A stretch of DNA of 64,000 bases from NCBI GenBank assembly GCA_022792175.1, contig JAAWAN010000032.1, positions 1 to 64,000 on the forward strand, given 5' to 3'. The notes under the pieces were generated by a model that was given only the letters and a program-made list of their open reading frames with translations, ran no database searches and was not told where the DNA came from. Below, in pieces: positions 52,007-60,511 of this stretch (the first letter of the stretch is position 1; each line of letters starts with the position of its first letter). The stretch is from Provencibacterium sp. Its GTDB lineage: Bacteria > Bacillota > Clostridia > Oscillospirales > Ruminococcaceae. A program made the translations under genes and the position numbers.

Positions 52007-53122
52007 TTGCGTAAATTGACTGCTGTGCTGTTATCCTCTGTTTTGTGCTTTGGCATCCTGGCGGGCTGCACACAAAATGCGTCCGCTCCTGGTTCGCAAA
52101 CTTCATCCGCCTCCTCTGCGAACGAAACCACCTCCTCCGGGCCGGAGTCTTCCGCCGCGCCGGGATCTTCCTCGCAGCCCTCGGCTTTCAGTGGGATTCC
52201 TGAAACAGCCGAATCGATCCCGCAGTCGGGAGAAACCATCCGGCTGGCAGGCCTCAAAGGCCCGACCACCATGGGCATGGCCAAACTTCTGGCCGATAAC
52301 GATACGGGCCTCAGCAAAAACAAATACAGCTTCACCATGGCGGGCGCGGCGGACGAGATTGTAGCCGGCCTCGCGAAGGGAGAGCTGGATGCCGCCGCCA
52401 TTCCCGCCAATCTCGCAAGTGTTCTCTATAACAATACGGAGGGGAAAATTTCGCTCGCGGCGATCAATACGCTGGGCGTGCTCTACATCGTAGAAACGGG
52501 GGATATCATCCATTCGCTGGAAGATCTGCGGGGAAAGACCCTCTATTCCACCGGTCAGGGCACGACACCCGAATTTGCCCTCAACTTCGTTTTGCAGCAA
52601 AACGGTATCGACCCGGCCACCGATCTGAATATTGAATACAAATCGGAGGCGACCGAGGTTGCCGCACTCATGCAGGCGGCCTCCGGCCCTGCCGTCGCGC
52701 TGCTGCCCGAGCCGTTTGTCACCACCGCCAAGGCCAAAAACGAAAAGCTGCGCACCGCTTTAAGCCTCACCGAGGAGTGGGAGCGCACCGGCAGCGGCAG
52801 CGCGCTCGTCACTGGTGTTCTGGTCGTTCGCAATGATTTTCTGGCCGAATATGAGGCGGCATTCCAGACCTTTTTAGAGGAATATCGGGCCTCTACCGAA
52901 TATATCAACGAGAACCCCGAAGAGGCGGCCCTGCTGATTGAAGGGCTCGGCATCGCCCCGGCCGCCGTGGCCGAGAAGGCCATTCCCGCCTGCAACATCA
53001 CCTATCTGGCAGGGGCCGAAATGAAGGAAAAGGTGAGCGGCTACCTGCAGGCGCTCTTCGAACAGAACCCGAAATCGGTAGGAGGCGCTCTTCCGGATGA
53101 CGCATTTTACTACCAGAGCTAA
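52007..53122 (+). CDS. ABC importer substrate-binding lipoprotein (SsuA/THI5-like)
   Basis: A 371-residue lipoprotein: signal peptide with lipobox LAGC (Cys21), a Ser/Thr-rich linker to about residue 75, and an NMT1/SsuA-type binding domain (IRLAGLKGPTTMGMAKLLAD, GLAKGELDAAAIPANLASVL, LRGKTLYSTGQGTTPEFALN, LLPEPFVTTAKAKNEKL). The family binds sulfonates, thiamine precursors, nitrate or similar small molecules; the ligand cannot be told here. The start is TTG 52007 with AGGAG 11 bases away. It forms an operon with the permease and ATPase. Confidence 0.88.
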   Translation: MRKLTAVLLSSVLCFGILAGCTQNASAPGSQTSSASSANETTSSGPESSAAPGSSSQPSAFSGIPETAESIPQSGETIRLAGLKGPTTMGMAKLLADNDTGLSKNKYSFTMAGAADEIVAGLAKGELDAAAIPANLASVLYNNTEGKISLAAINTLGVLYIVETGDIIHSLEDLRGKTLYSTGQGTTPEFALNFVLQQNGIDPATDLNIEYKSEATEVAALMQAASGPAVALLPEPFVTTAKAKNEKLRTALSLTEEWERTGSGSALVTGVLVVRNDFLAEYEAAFQTFLEEYRASTEYINENPEEAALLIEGLGIAPAAVAEKAIPACNITYLAGAEMKEKVSGYLQALFEQNPKSVGGALPDDAFYYQS

Positions 53123-53864
53123 AAAGCGGCTGCTGCGCATCGGGGCCGTTCTTTTCTGGCTGCTTGTTTGGCAGCTGTGCAGCATGATGATTAAACAGGA
53201 GATACTGCTGGTATCTCCTGTTTCTGCGTTTCTTTCGCTGCTGCAGCTGGCAAAAACAGGCAGCTTCTGGAGCAGCATCGCCTTCTCTTTTTTTAAGATT
53301 TTCCTGGGCTTTCTGCTTTCGCTGGGCGCGGGAACGCTGCTGGCGGCGCTCAGCTGCCGGTTTTCGGCAGTGGCTATCCTTCTGCAGCCCGCCGTTACGG
53401 TAATGAAGGCCACGCCGGTGGCTTCCTTCACCATTCTGGCGCTTTTGTGGATCCGCTCGCAGAACCTCTCGGTTCTGGTCTCTTTTACCATGGCCTTCCC
53501 GATTCTTTACAGCAACCTGTGCGAGGGCATCCTCTGCGCCGACAGGGAGCTTCTGGAAATGGCGCAGGTCTTCCATATGAGCTTCTGGCGGCAGCTCTCT
53601 TATATTTATCTGCCCGCTATCTTCCCTTTTTTTATTTCGGCGGTATCGCTCAGCGTAGGGCTCTGCTGGAAATCCGGCATTGCGGCAGAAGTGATAGGCC
53701 AGCCCGCCGGTTCGGTTGGCGGCGCGCTCTATCAGGCCAAGGTGTTTCTGGCAACGCGCGAGCTTTTCGCCTGGACGGCGGTCATCATTACCGTTAGTCT
53801 GCTGTTTGAAAAGGCGGTACTGCATCTTGCCGCCCTCGCCAGGAGGCAGCTGGAGGAGAAATAG
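53097..53864 (+). CDS. ABC importer permease (SsuC/ThiX-like)
   Basis: A 255-residue membrane protein with about six helices and the cytoplasmic EAA-type loop (ELLEMAQVFHMSFWRQLSYI) that docks on the ATPase. It overlaps the binding-protein gene by 26 bases; ATG 53097 follows AGGAGG 11 bases away. The ATPase gene begins one base after its stop. Confidence 0.9.
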   Translation: MTHFTTRAKKRLLRIGAVLFWLLVWQLCSMMIKQEILLVSPVSAFLSLLQLAKTGSFWSSIAFSFFKIFLGFLLSLGAGTLLAALSCRFSAVAILLQPAVTVMKATPVASFTILALLWIRSQNLSVLVSFTMAFPILYSNLCEGILCADRELLEMAQVFHMSFWRQLSYIYLPAIFPFFISAVSLSVGLCWKSGIAAEVIGQPAGSVGGALYQAKVFLATRELFAWTAVIITVSLLFEKAVLHLAALARRQLEEK

Positions 53865-53865
53865 C

Positions 53866-54444
53866 ATGGATATTATCATCAGAGGGTTATATAAATCCTT
53901 CGAAGGCAGGCCGGTTCTCGAAAACTTCAGCGCCACCCTCCCCGAGGGCTGCTGCACGGCGCTGATGGGCCCCTCCGGCCGCGGGAAGACAACGCTGCTG
54001 CGCATTCTGATGGGGCTGGAAAGGGCGGATGCCGGAAAAATCGAGGGACTCTCCCGAAAACGGCTCACTGCCGTTTTTCAGGAGGACCGGCTCTTTCCCG
54101 ACCTAAGCGCACGCAAAAACCTGCTGGCCGTCTGCCCCGGCGCCGAAGGCCAGCAGGCGGACCGGCTGCTCGGGGAGCTCGGACTCCGGGAGAGCCGGAT
54201 GCAGCGCATCCGCGAGATGAGCGGCGGCATGAAGCGGCGGGTGGCCATCGCCCGCGCGCTGCTCGCCGGTCCGCAGCTGCTGCTGCTCGATGAACCGTTT
54301 GGCGGGATGGATGAAAGGACGCGCGCGGCCGCCGCGGCCTGCATTCTTGCGCACACCGCAGGCGCAACCCTCCTCTTAGTGACCCACTCTCTGGCAGAAG
54401 CAGAGCTGCTCGGCGCAAAGAAGGTTCTGCAGATGGCGCTTTAA
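53866..54444 (+). CDS. ABC importer ATPase, short
   Basis: A 192-residue ATPase: Walker A GPSGRGKTTLLR, Q-loop VFQEDRLFP, signature MSGGMKRRVAIARAL, Walker B LLLLDEPFGGMDE, H-loop VTHSLAEA. The signature is MSGGM instead of LSGGQ, and the protein is about 50 residues shorter than usual SsuB, lacking the C-terminal part. The start follows GGAGGAG. Despite these changes the catalytic motifs are intact. Confidence 0.88.
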   Translation: MDIIIRGLYKSFEGRPVLENFSATLPEGCCTALMGPSGRGKTTLLRILMGLERADAGKIEGLSRKRLTAVFQEDRLFPDLSARKNLLAVCPGAEGQQADRLLGELGLRESRMQRIREMSGGMKRRVAIARALLAGPQLLLLDEPFGGMDERTRAAAAACILAHTAGATLLLVTHSLAEAELLGAKKVLQMAL

Positions 54445-54497
54445 GTGCATTCAAACGCTCAAAAAGATAGATTTTTGTTGCAATCATCCGGAAAATC

Positions 54498-54526
54498 TGG
54501 CAAAAAAAAGACTCCTGTGCTATACT
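54498..54526 (+). promoter_or_regulatory. Promoter of galactosyl-HexNAc operon
   Basis: TGGCAA (54498-54503), 17 bases, TATACT (54521-54526) preceded by TGC. It lies about 65 bases before the first gene of the operon. Confidence 0.6.
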
Positions 54527-54591
54527 GATTTTAATAAACAAAAAGCGCCTGCGGTTCTTCCAAAGGCCGATTGACTGAAAGGGGAATTCCG

Positions 54592-55518
54592 ATGAAAGAG
54601 CCAATTCTGGTAATCATGGCCGCGGGAATGGGAAGCCGCTACGGCGGGCCCAAGCAAATCGACCCGGTCGGCGAGCATGGCGAAATTATTATCGACTATT
54701 CCATCTATGATGCGCTGAAGGCCGGTTTTAAACGGGTGGTATGTATTATTACCCACAAAATAGAGTCGGATTTTAAAGAAATTTTAGGCAACCGGCTGAG
54801 CGAAATCTGCGAGGTTCGCTATGCCTTCCAGAATCTCGACAGCCTGCCCGCAGGCTATGCCGTTCCGGCAGAGCGCCAGAAGCCCTGGGGCACCGGACAC
54901 GCCATTCTCTCCTGTGCAGAGCTGATTGATGCGCCCTTCTGCGTCATCAACGCCGACGACTACTATGGCGCCGAGGCCTTCCGGATTATGTATGACTACC
55001 TCAAAACCGCCGAGGACACCGACCGCTATAACTATGGCATGGTCGGCTATATCCTGGAAAACACGCTGACCGAAAACGGGCATGTTGCCCGCGGCATCTG
55101 CACGGTGCAGGATGGGTATCTGACCGGCATCACCGAGCGCACCCGCATTGAAAAACACGGTACCCGCACCGAATACACCGAGGATGACGGCGCCAGCTGG
55201 TCGCTCATCCCCGAGGGCAGCACCGTTTCGATGAACCTCTGGGGCTTTACGCCGGGCTTCATCCCTGAGCTTTCTGCAGGCTTCTCCGGTTTTCTGGATA
55301 AAGCGCTCAGCGAAAACCCGCTGAAGGCGGAATATTTTCTCCCCTCGGCGGTAAACGACCTGCTTTTGGCCGGTAAAGCCCGGGTGCGTGTTTTTCGCTC
55401 CGGCGACCGGTGGTATGGCGTCACCTACCGGCAGGATAAGCCGGTGGTGGAAAAGGCCATCCGCGAAATGACGGTCAGAGGGCAATATCCGGAAAATCTG
55501 TGGAGGGAATGGAAATGA
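54592..55518 (+). CDS. Sugar-1-phosphate nucleotidyltransferase
   Basis: A 308-residue NTP_transferase enzyme: LVIMAAGMGSRYGGPKQIDP (nucleotide/Mg site), HGEIIIDYSIYDAL, GTGHAILSCAEL, VINADDYYGAEAF and a late RWYGVTYRQD. It lies with a HexNAc kinase and GH112 phosphorylase, so it probably attaches UMP to Gal-1-P, GlcNAc-1-P or GalNAc-1-P; the exact sugar is inferred, not seen. ATG 54592 follows AAAGGGG. It overlaps the kinase gene by 4 bases (ATGA). Confidence 0.85.
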   Translation: MKEPILVIMAAGMGSRYGGPKQIDPVGEHGEIIIDYSIYDALKAGFKRVVCIITHKIESDFKEILGNRLSEICEVRYAFQNLDSLPAGYAVPAERQKPWGTGHAILSCAELIDAPFCVINADDYYGAEAFRIMYDYLKTAEDTDRYNYGMVGYILENTLTENGHVARGICTVQDGYLTGITERTRIEKHGTRTEYTEDDGASWSLIPEGSTVSMNLWGFTPGFIPELSAGFSGFLDKALSENPLKAEYFLPSAVNDLLLAGKARVRVFRSGDRWYGVTYRQDKPVVEKAIREMTVRGQYPENLWREWK

Positions 55519-56645
55519 ACGGGGAAAAGTGCCAGAAGCGCGAGCAGATCGCGCAGCAAATTGTACCTGCCTTCGCGGTGGATGGCCAGCTTGCCGGGGT
55601 GCTCCCCTATGGCAACGGACACATCAACGACACCTTCGCCGCCTATTTTCAGATGAATGACGGCAGCATGCGCCGCACCATCATCCAGCGCATCAACACC
55701 GATGTCTTTAAAAACCCGGATGAGCTGATGGAAAACGTTATCGGCGTCACCTCCTTTTTGAAAAAGCGCATCCTCGAGGAGGGGGGCAACCCCGAGCGCG
55801 AAACGCTCACCGTCATCCCGACAAAGGACGAAAAAAGTTATATGACCGACAGCCAGGGAAACTGCTGGCGCTGCTACAGCTTTGTGGAGGACACCGTCAC
55901 CTACCAGATGGTCGAAAAGCCGGAGGATTTTTACACCGTTGCACGCGCTTTCGGACATTTTCAAATGCTTCTGGCCGACTATCCGGCCCATACGCTGCAT
56001 GAGACCATCCCGCTTTTCCATGATACCCCCAACCGCTACCGCAACTTCATAAAGGCGCTGAAGGAAGATAATCTGGGGCGGGCTGCGAACGTTCAAAAAG
56101 AGATCGATTTTGTCAGGGAGCGGGAGGCATTCACCCATCTGCTGACCGACCTGCAGAAAAAGGGCGAGCTGCCGCTGCGCGTTACCCACAACGACACCAA
56201 GCTTAACAACATCCTCATCGACAAGGCGACCGGCAGGGGTCTGTGCGTTATCGATCTCGATACCGTCATGCCCGGACTCGCGCTCAATGACTATGGCGAC
56301 TCCATCCGCTTCGGCGCCTCCACCGCGCTCGAGGATGAACAGGACCTCGATAAGGTCTCGATGGACCTGCAGCTGTTCGAACTGTTCACCAAAGGCTTTC
56401 TCGAAACAGCCGGCCGTGTCCTTACCGATAAAGAGATTGAAATGCTGCCCGCCGGCGCGAAGATGATGACCCTCGAATGCGGTATGCGCTTTCTGACCGA
56501 CTATCTCGAAGGAGATACCTACTTTAAAATCCACCGGGAGGGGCACAACCTCGACCGCGCGCGCACCCAGTTTAAGCTGGTTTACGATATGGAGCAGAAA
56601 TGGGCGCAGATGCAGGCCATCGTCCAAAAATATGCCGGGAGATAA
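55515..56645 (+). CDS. nahK: N-acetylhexosamine 1-kinase (NahK-like)
   Basis: A 376-residue aminoglycoside-phosphotransferase-fold kinase: GNGHINDTFAAYF, TIIQRINTDVFKNPDELMEN, RCYSFVEDTVTYQ, the catalytic loop LRVTHNDTKLNNILID and the metal-binding CVIDLDTVMPG. These match NahK, which phosphorylates the anomeric position of GlcNAc/GalNAc released by the GH112 phosphorylase. ATG 55515 overlaps the upstream stop (ATGA) and has GGAGGG 7 bases before. Length is typical (about 360). Confidence 0.9.
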   Translation: MNGEKCQKREQIAQQIVPAFAVDGQLAGVLPYGNGHINDTFAAYFQMNDGSMRRTIIQRINTDVFKNPDELMENVIGVTSFLKKRILEEGGNPERETLTVIPTKDEKSYMTDSQGNCWRCYSFVEDTVTYQMVEKPEDFYTVARAFGHFQMLLADYPAHTLHETIPLFHDTPNRYRNFIKALKEDNLGRAANVQKEIDFVREREAFTHLLTDLQKKGELPLRVTHNDTKLNNILIDKATGRGLCVIDLDTVMPGLALNDYGDSIRFGASTALEDEQDLDKVSMDLQLFELFTKGFLETAGRVLTDKEIEMLPAGAKMMTLECGMRFLTDYLEGDTYFKIHREGHNLDRARTQFKLVYDMEQKWAQMQAIVQKYAGR

Positions 56646-56708
56646 CCGGCCTGCCCGTTTCGCTGCTGCTGATTTTATATAAGGGAGACTTTTGGGGAGA
56701 AAAAACAA

Positions 56709-57233
56709 ATGGAAAAAGAGAAAAACAGGCAGGATAAAAGGCTCTGGGCGGCAGCCGCCATTCTGCTGGCCGCTTTAGGGCTGCTGTTCGGCAGCTGGGG
56801 GCTCCATCAGCGCAAAACGGTGCTCCGCCTTGACCGGCTGGCCGAATATCTGCTCCGCTCCCCTGTCTACAGCGAAGGGATGCAGGCACTGGAAGAAAAC
56901 GAGATTCTCTCACGCTACCCCGGCATCATGCGGGAGGATTTCACCAGCTGCTGTGTCTATGCCGCCGGGGACGGCACCGCGCGGGAGTTTGCTCTTTTTC
57001 AGGCAAAGGATATACAGGCGGCGGAAAACATGATGACTGCCCTCTCGCTCTACTGCCATGAATGCGAAAAGCTCCTGCAGCTGAGTGACCCGCAGGAGCA
57101 GCAGCGGATGCGCGGCTACCAGATTCGCCGCACACGGACATATGTGCTGCTGGTTGTCAGCGACCCGCAGGGAACCGGCGGACAGCTGCTGACCGATTTT
57201 TTCCGTCAGTCCGGCTATGACTGGAGGAACTGA
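56709..57233 (+). CDS. DUF4358-like membrane-anchored protein
   Basis: A 174-residue protein with one N-terminal membrane helix (about residues 11-31: RLWAAAAILLAALGLLFGSW) and an extracytoplasmic domain resembling DUF4358 (DFTSCCVYAAGDGTAREFAL, FQAKDIQAAENMM, YVLLVVSDPQGTG). The start follows GGGGAG. It is set between the kinase and phosphorylase genes; no role in sugar use is known. The assignment to DUF4358 is by eye and moderate. Confidence 0.6.
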   Translation: MEKEKNRQDKRLWAAAAILLAALGLLFGSWGLHQRKTVLRLDRLAEYLLRSPVYSEGMQALEENEILSRYPGIMREDFTSCCVYAAGDGTAREFALFQAKDIQAAENMMTALSLYCHECEKLLQLSDPQEQQRMRGYQIRRTRTYVLLVVSDPQGTGGQLLTDFFRQSGYDWRN

Positions 57234-57308
57234 GCGGCCCCGTCCATAAGGACAGTTTATAAAGAAAAAGCCAAAAACCTCCGACAGATGGAAAGGACAG
57301 TGAGTAAA

Positions 57309-59453
57309 TTGGCAATCACCGGCAGATTTACCCTTCCCGGAGAAACCGGAATGGAGCCGGTTATCCGGCAGCTCGTTAAGGACTGGGGGGTGGACGCCGT
57401 CCGCGATTCGGACGGCACCGCTCTCTCCCAGGAAATTCTGGATATGGGGCTGCAGGTCTACTCTACCCTCTGCCTCGTCCGCCACGACAACGCCTGGATG
57501 AAGGAGCACCCCCAGTACCGCCAGCAGATGTATCTTACCTCCGACCGGGTCACCGCCACCGGGGATACGGTGGAAATCGACCTGATGGGCCGCTACTTCA
57601 GGGAGCAGCTCGCTCCCAATACCGATGTGGATATCCACCGCTACTGGCAGGCGGTTGACCGCACAACCGGCGAAAATATGCCCGACTTTTCCTATGCCGA
57701 CGGCAAGGTCACCATCCGGGGAACGACCCCCTTTCATCTCTACTCGGTCTCCTTTCTGGCCTGGCAGCTCTGGGAGCCGGTCTCGATGTATAACCACCTC
57801 ACCAACGACTGGGGGGACCGCGAGCACCTGCTGCCGATGGACGTGCGCTATCCCGAGGCGCAGCAGCACACCCTGCAGATGCTGCGCGACTGGCTGAAAA
57901 GCCACCCCAAGACCGACGTTGTGCGCTTTACCACCTTCTTCTATCAGTTTGACCTCATCTATAACGAGGCGGGCAAGGAGCGCCAGGTGGACTGGTTCGG
58001 CTATCTGACCACCGTCAGCCCCTATGCGATGGAGCAGTTTGAGAAGGAATATGGCTACGCCCTCACCCCGGAGGACTTTATTGATGAGGGCCGGTTTAAC
58101 ACCCCCTTTAACAACCCCACCCGCCGCCAACTGGACTGGATGGCCTTTAACCAGCGCTTTGTCAGCGATTTCGCCCGCCAGTGCGTCGAAGTGGTGCACG
58201 AATACGGGCGCAAGGCTATTATGTTTTTGGGCGACCAGTGGGCGGGCGTCGAGCCCTATGGGCCCACCTTCCAGAATATCGGACTGGATGCCGTTGTCGG
58301 TGCGGCGGGCGATGGCGTCACCACCCGGATGATTGCGGATATCCCCGTTCCCGAAACGGAGGCGCGCTTTTACCCCTACTTCTTCCCGGATATCTTCCAC
58401 GAGGGCGGCGACCCGGTGGGCGAGGGCGACAAGGTCTGGCGGCAGTGCCGCCGCGCTATCATGCGCTCGCCGATGCAGCGCATGGGCTATGGCGGCTATC
58501 TCTCGCTGGCCTGGAAGTTCCCTGAGTTTATCGACCGGGTGACCGGATACTCCAAACAGTTCCGCGCTATTTTAGAGCATTCGGCTGGAACAAAGCCCTA
58601 TACCGCCCCCTTCAAGGTGGCCGTTCTCAACTCCTGGGGACATATCCGCACCTGGATGACCCATCAGGTGGCGCACTCGCTCTGGCACCAGCGCTGCTAT
58701 TCCTATCTCGGGGCCATGGAGGCGCTCAGCGGCCTGCCCTTCGAGGTGGAGTTCCTCTCGTTTGACGACCTGCGCAAAAACGGCATCCCGAAGGATGTGG
58801 GCGTCATCCTCAACGCGGGCGACGCCGGTACCTCCTGGAGCGGCGGCGACAACTGGGCCGACCCGCAGATTCAGGCGCTGCTGCGCGAATGGGTCTATAA
58901 CGGCGGCGGCTTTATCGGCATCGGCGAGCCGACCGCTTATCTCTTCCAGGGCTCCTACTTCCAGCTCTGGGATGTGCTGGGCGTACAGAAAGAGGTCGGC
59001 TTTACCGCCAGCATCAATAAGCCCATTCCGAAGCTGGCTGAAAAGCACTTTATTACTGCCGACCGCACCGGCCCCATCGACTATGGCGAGGGGATGAGCA
59101 TGATCTATCAGGCGGGCCCCGCTTCTCTCGCGCTGGATGTGGAAAACCGCAGCTGCTGCCTGAATGTAAACGAATATGGCCGCGGCCGCGCCGTTTATAT
59201 GGCGGGCATCCCCTACGATGCGCAGAACACCCGCATTCTGCTGCGCGCTCTCTACTATGCCGCCTCGAAGGAGGATGCGCTTTGCCGCTTCTTCGCCGAA
59301 AACCCTCAGTGCGAGGTAACGGCCTATCCGGAAACGAAAAGCGCTGCCGTTTACAACAACTCGAGCGAAGAGCAGCACACCGCCCTCTGGCTGAACGGGA
59401 AGCAGAGCGAAATTACCCTTGCTCCGCTGGAATGCCACTGGCTGGAAATCTAA
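57309..59453 (+). CDS. GH112 galactosyl-HexNAc phosphorylase
   Basis: A 714-residue GH112 enzyme, which cleaves beta-1,3-galactosyl-N-acetylhexosamine (galacto-N-biose, lacto-N-biose) with phosphate to Gal-1-P and HexNAc. Motifs: ITGRFTLPGETGMEP, WGVDAVRDSDGTALS, VRFTTFFYQFDLIYNE, VSPYAMEQFEKEYGY, FLGDQWAGVEPYG, FYPYFFPDIFHEGGDPVGEG and the C-terminal glutamine-amidotransferase-like domain (LNAGDAGTSWSGGDNWADP). TTG 57309 is preferred (GAAAGGA 12 bases away); ATG 57288 gives a 721-residue form without a ribosome site. Specificity for Gal-rhamnose is a real alternative in this family. Confidence 0.92.
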   Translation: MAITGRFTLPGETGMEPVIRQLVKDWGVDAVRDSDGTALSQEILDMGLQVYSTLCLVRHDNAWMKEHPQYRQQMYLTSDRVTATGDTVEIDLMGRYFREQLAPNTDVDIHRYWQAVDRTTGENMPDFSYADGKVTIRGTTPFHLYSVSFLAWQLWEPVSMYNHLTNDWGDREHLLPMDVRYPEAQQHTLQMLRDWLKSHPKTDVVRFTTFFYQFDLIYNEAGKERQVDWFGYLTTVSPYAMEQFEKEYGYALTPEDFIDEGRFNTPFNNPTRRQLDWMAFNQRFVSDFARQCVEVVHEYGRKAIMFLGDQWAGVEPYGPTFQNIGLDAVVGAAGDGVTTRMIADIPVPETEARFYPYFFPDIFHEGGDPVGEGDKVWRQCRRAIMRSPMQRMGYGGYLSLAWKFPEFIDRVTGYSKQFRAILEHSAGTKPYTAPFKVAVLNSWGHIRTWMTHQVAHSLWHQRCYSYLGAMEALSGLPFEVEFLSFDDLRKNGIPKDVGVILNAGDAGTSWSGGDNWADPQIQALLREWVYNGGGFIGIGEPTAYLFQGSYFQLWDVLGVQKEVGFTASINKPIPKLAEKHFITADRTGPIDYGEGMSMIYQAGPASLALDVENRSCCLNVNEYGRGRAVYMAGIPYDAQNTRILLRALYYAASKEDALCRFFAENPQCEVTAYPETKSAAVYNNSSEEQHTALWLNGKQSEITLAPLECHWLEI

Positions 59454-59524
59454 GGCCCGGCATCCGCCTGCCTCATAATGGTAAAAGATTGGCGGACAAC
59501 TTTATTTAGGAGAGTGTAACCCCC

Positions 59525-60250
59525 ATGAGAATTTTGATTGCCAAGGATTATGATGGCATGTGCCGAAACGGCGCCGACCTGATTGCCGCGCAGCTTCTCT
59601 TAAAGCCGAACTGCGTTCTGGGCCTTGCCACCGGCTCCACCCCCTGCGGCATCTATGACCGGCTGGCGGAAAAATACAGCGCCGGCGAGCTGGATTTCTC
59701 CGCCGTGCACAGTGTCAATCTGGATGAATATGTCGGCCTGCCGCCCGAAAATGACCAGAGCTATCGCTATTTTATGCAGAAAAACCTCTTTGACCGGGTG
59801 AACATCCGCAGGGAAAACACCCATGTGCCAAACGGGCTGGCGGAGGATATTGAGGCGGAATGCCGCCGCTATGAGCAGCTGACTGCCGCTTACGGCTATC
59901 CCGACCTGCAGCTGCTCGGAATCGGCCTCAACGGCCACATCGGCTTCAATGAGCCGGATGAGAGCTTCCCGGTGGCCACCCACCGTGTTTCGCTCACTGA
60001 AAGCACCATTCAGGCAAACTCCCGCTTCTTTAAGAGCCTCGATGAGGTTCCGCGCGCTGCTGTTACAATGGGCATCGGCACCATCATGCGCGCCCGCCGG
60101 ATTCTGCTGGCTATCAGCGGGGAAAACAAAAAGGAGATTGCCCGTGCCGCCATTCTCGGCCCGGTCACCCCGCGGGTGCCCGCTTCGGTGCTGCAGCTGC
60201 ATCCGGATGTCACCGTTATTCTCGATGAGGCGGCGGCTGCGCTGCTGTAA
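59525..60250 (+). CDS. nagB: Glucosamine-6-phosphate deaminase
   Basis: A 241-residue enzyme converting glucosamine 6-phosphate to fructose 6-phosphate and ammonia. It has LGLATGSTPCGIYDRL, the catalytic VNLDEYVGLPPENDQSYRYF, IGLNGHIGFNEPDESF and TMGIGTIMRARRILLAISG. The start follows AGGAGAG. It is the last gene of the operon and feeds the amino sugar into glycolysis; nagA and a mutase are not in the window. Confidence 0.95.
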   Translation: MRILIAKDYDGMCRNGADLIAAQLLLKPNCVLGLATGSTPCGIYDRLAEKYSAGELDFSAVHSVNLDEYVGLPPENDQSYRYFMQKNLFDRVNIRRENTHVPNGLAEDIEAECRRYEQLTAAYGYPDLQLLGIGLNGHIGFNEPDESFPVATHRVSLTESTIQANSRFFKSLDEVPRAAVTMGIGTIMRARRILLAISGENKKEIARAAILGPVTPRVPASVLQLHPDVTVILDEAAAALL

Positions 60251-60279
60251 AAAGCATTCCTCCAGTTCGTAGAAACCAG

Positions 60280-60323
60280 AAAAACGCTTTCGGGGCGTAA
60301 TTTTCGCCTCGAAAGCGTTTTTT
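60280..60323 (+). terminator. Terminator of galactosyl-HexNAc operon
   Basis: AAAACGCTTTCG pairs with CGAAAGCGTTTT, with GGCG/CGCC inside, followed by TT. The flanking text (AGAAACCAGAAAAA before, TTTTTCAGAAGG after) resembles the dispersed repeat, so this is probably a diverged partial copy. Confidence 0.8.
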
Positions 60324-60378
60324 CAGAAGGTCGCGTCCGCAGAATAGAAGAGACTATGAAAAAACCGCTACTCCGGTT

Positions 60379-60502
60379 TGCAGAAACCGGAAAAAGGGTG
60401 GTTTCGCCCGCGAACTGCGGGCGAAATTTGACTCTGGTGGAGTCAAAAGCCGTTTTTCAGAAGGGTCTGCTGCAAAATGCTTGCATTTTGCAGCAGACCC
60501 TT
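60379..60502 (+). repeat. Dispersed intergenic repeat, copy B
   Basis: Closest match to copy A, same orientation: TGCAGAAACCGGAAAAAGGG, GGTTTCGCCCGCGAACTGCG, GGCGAAATTTGACTC, TGGTGGAGTC, AAAAGCCGTTTTTCAGAAGG and the end hairpin TCTGCTGCAAAATGC...GCATTTTGCAGCAGA followed by CCCTTC. It lies between the nagB terminator and the end of yqfD, where it can terminate transcripts from either side. Confidence 0.9.
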
Positions 60503-60511
60503 CTTCTCCTT

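Noticed and set aside
55425..56708. 427-codon open frame opposite nahK
   Set aside because: A shadow of the kinase gene in GC-rich sequence; no motif or signal.
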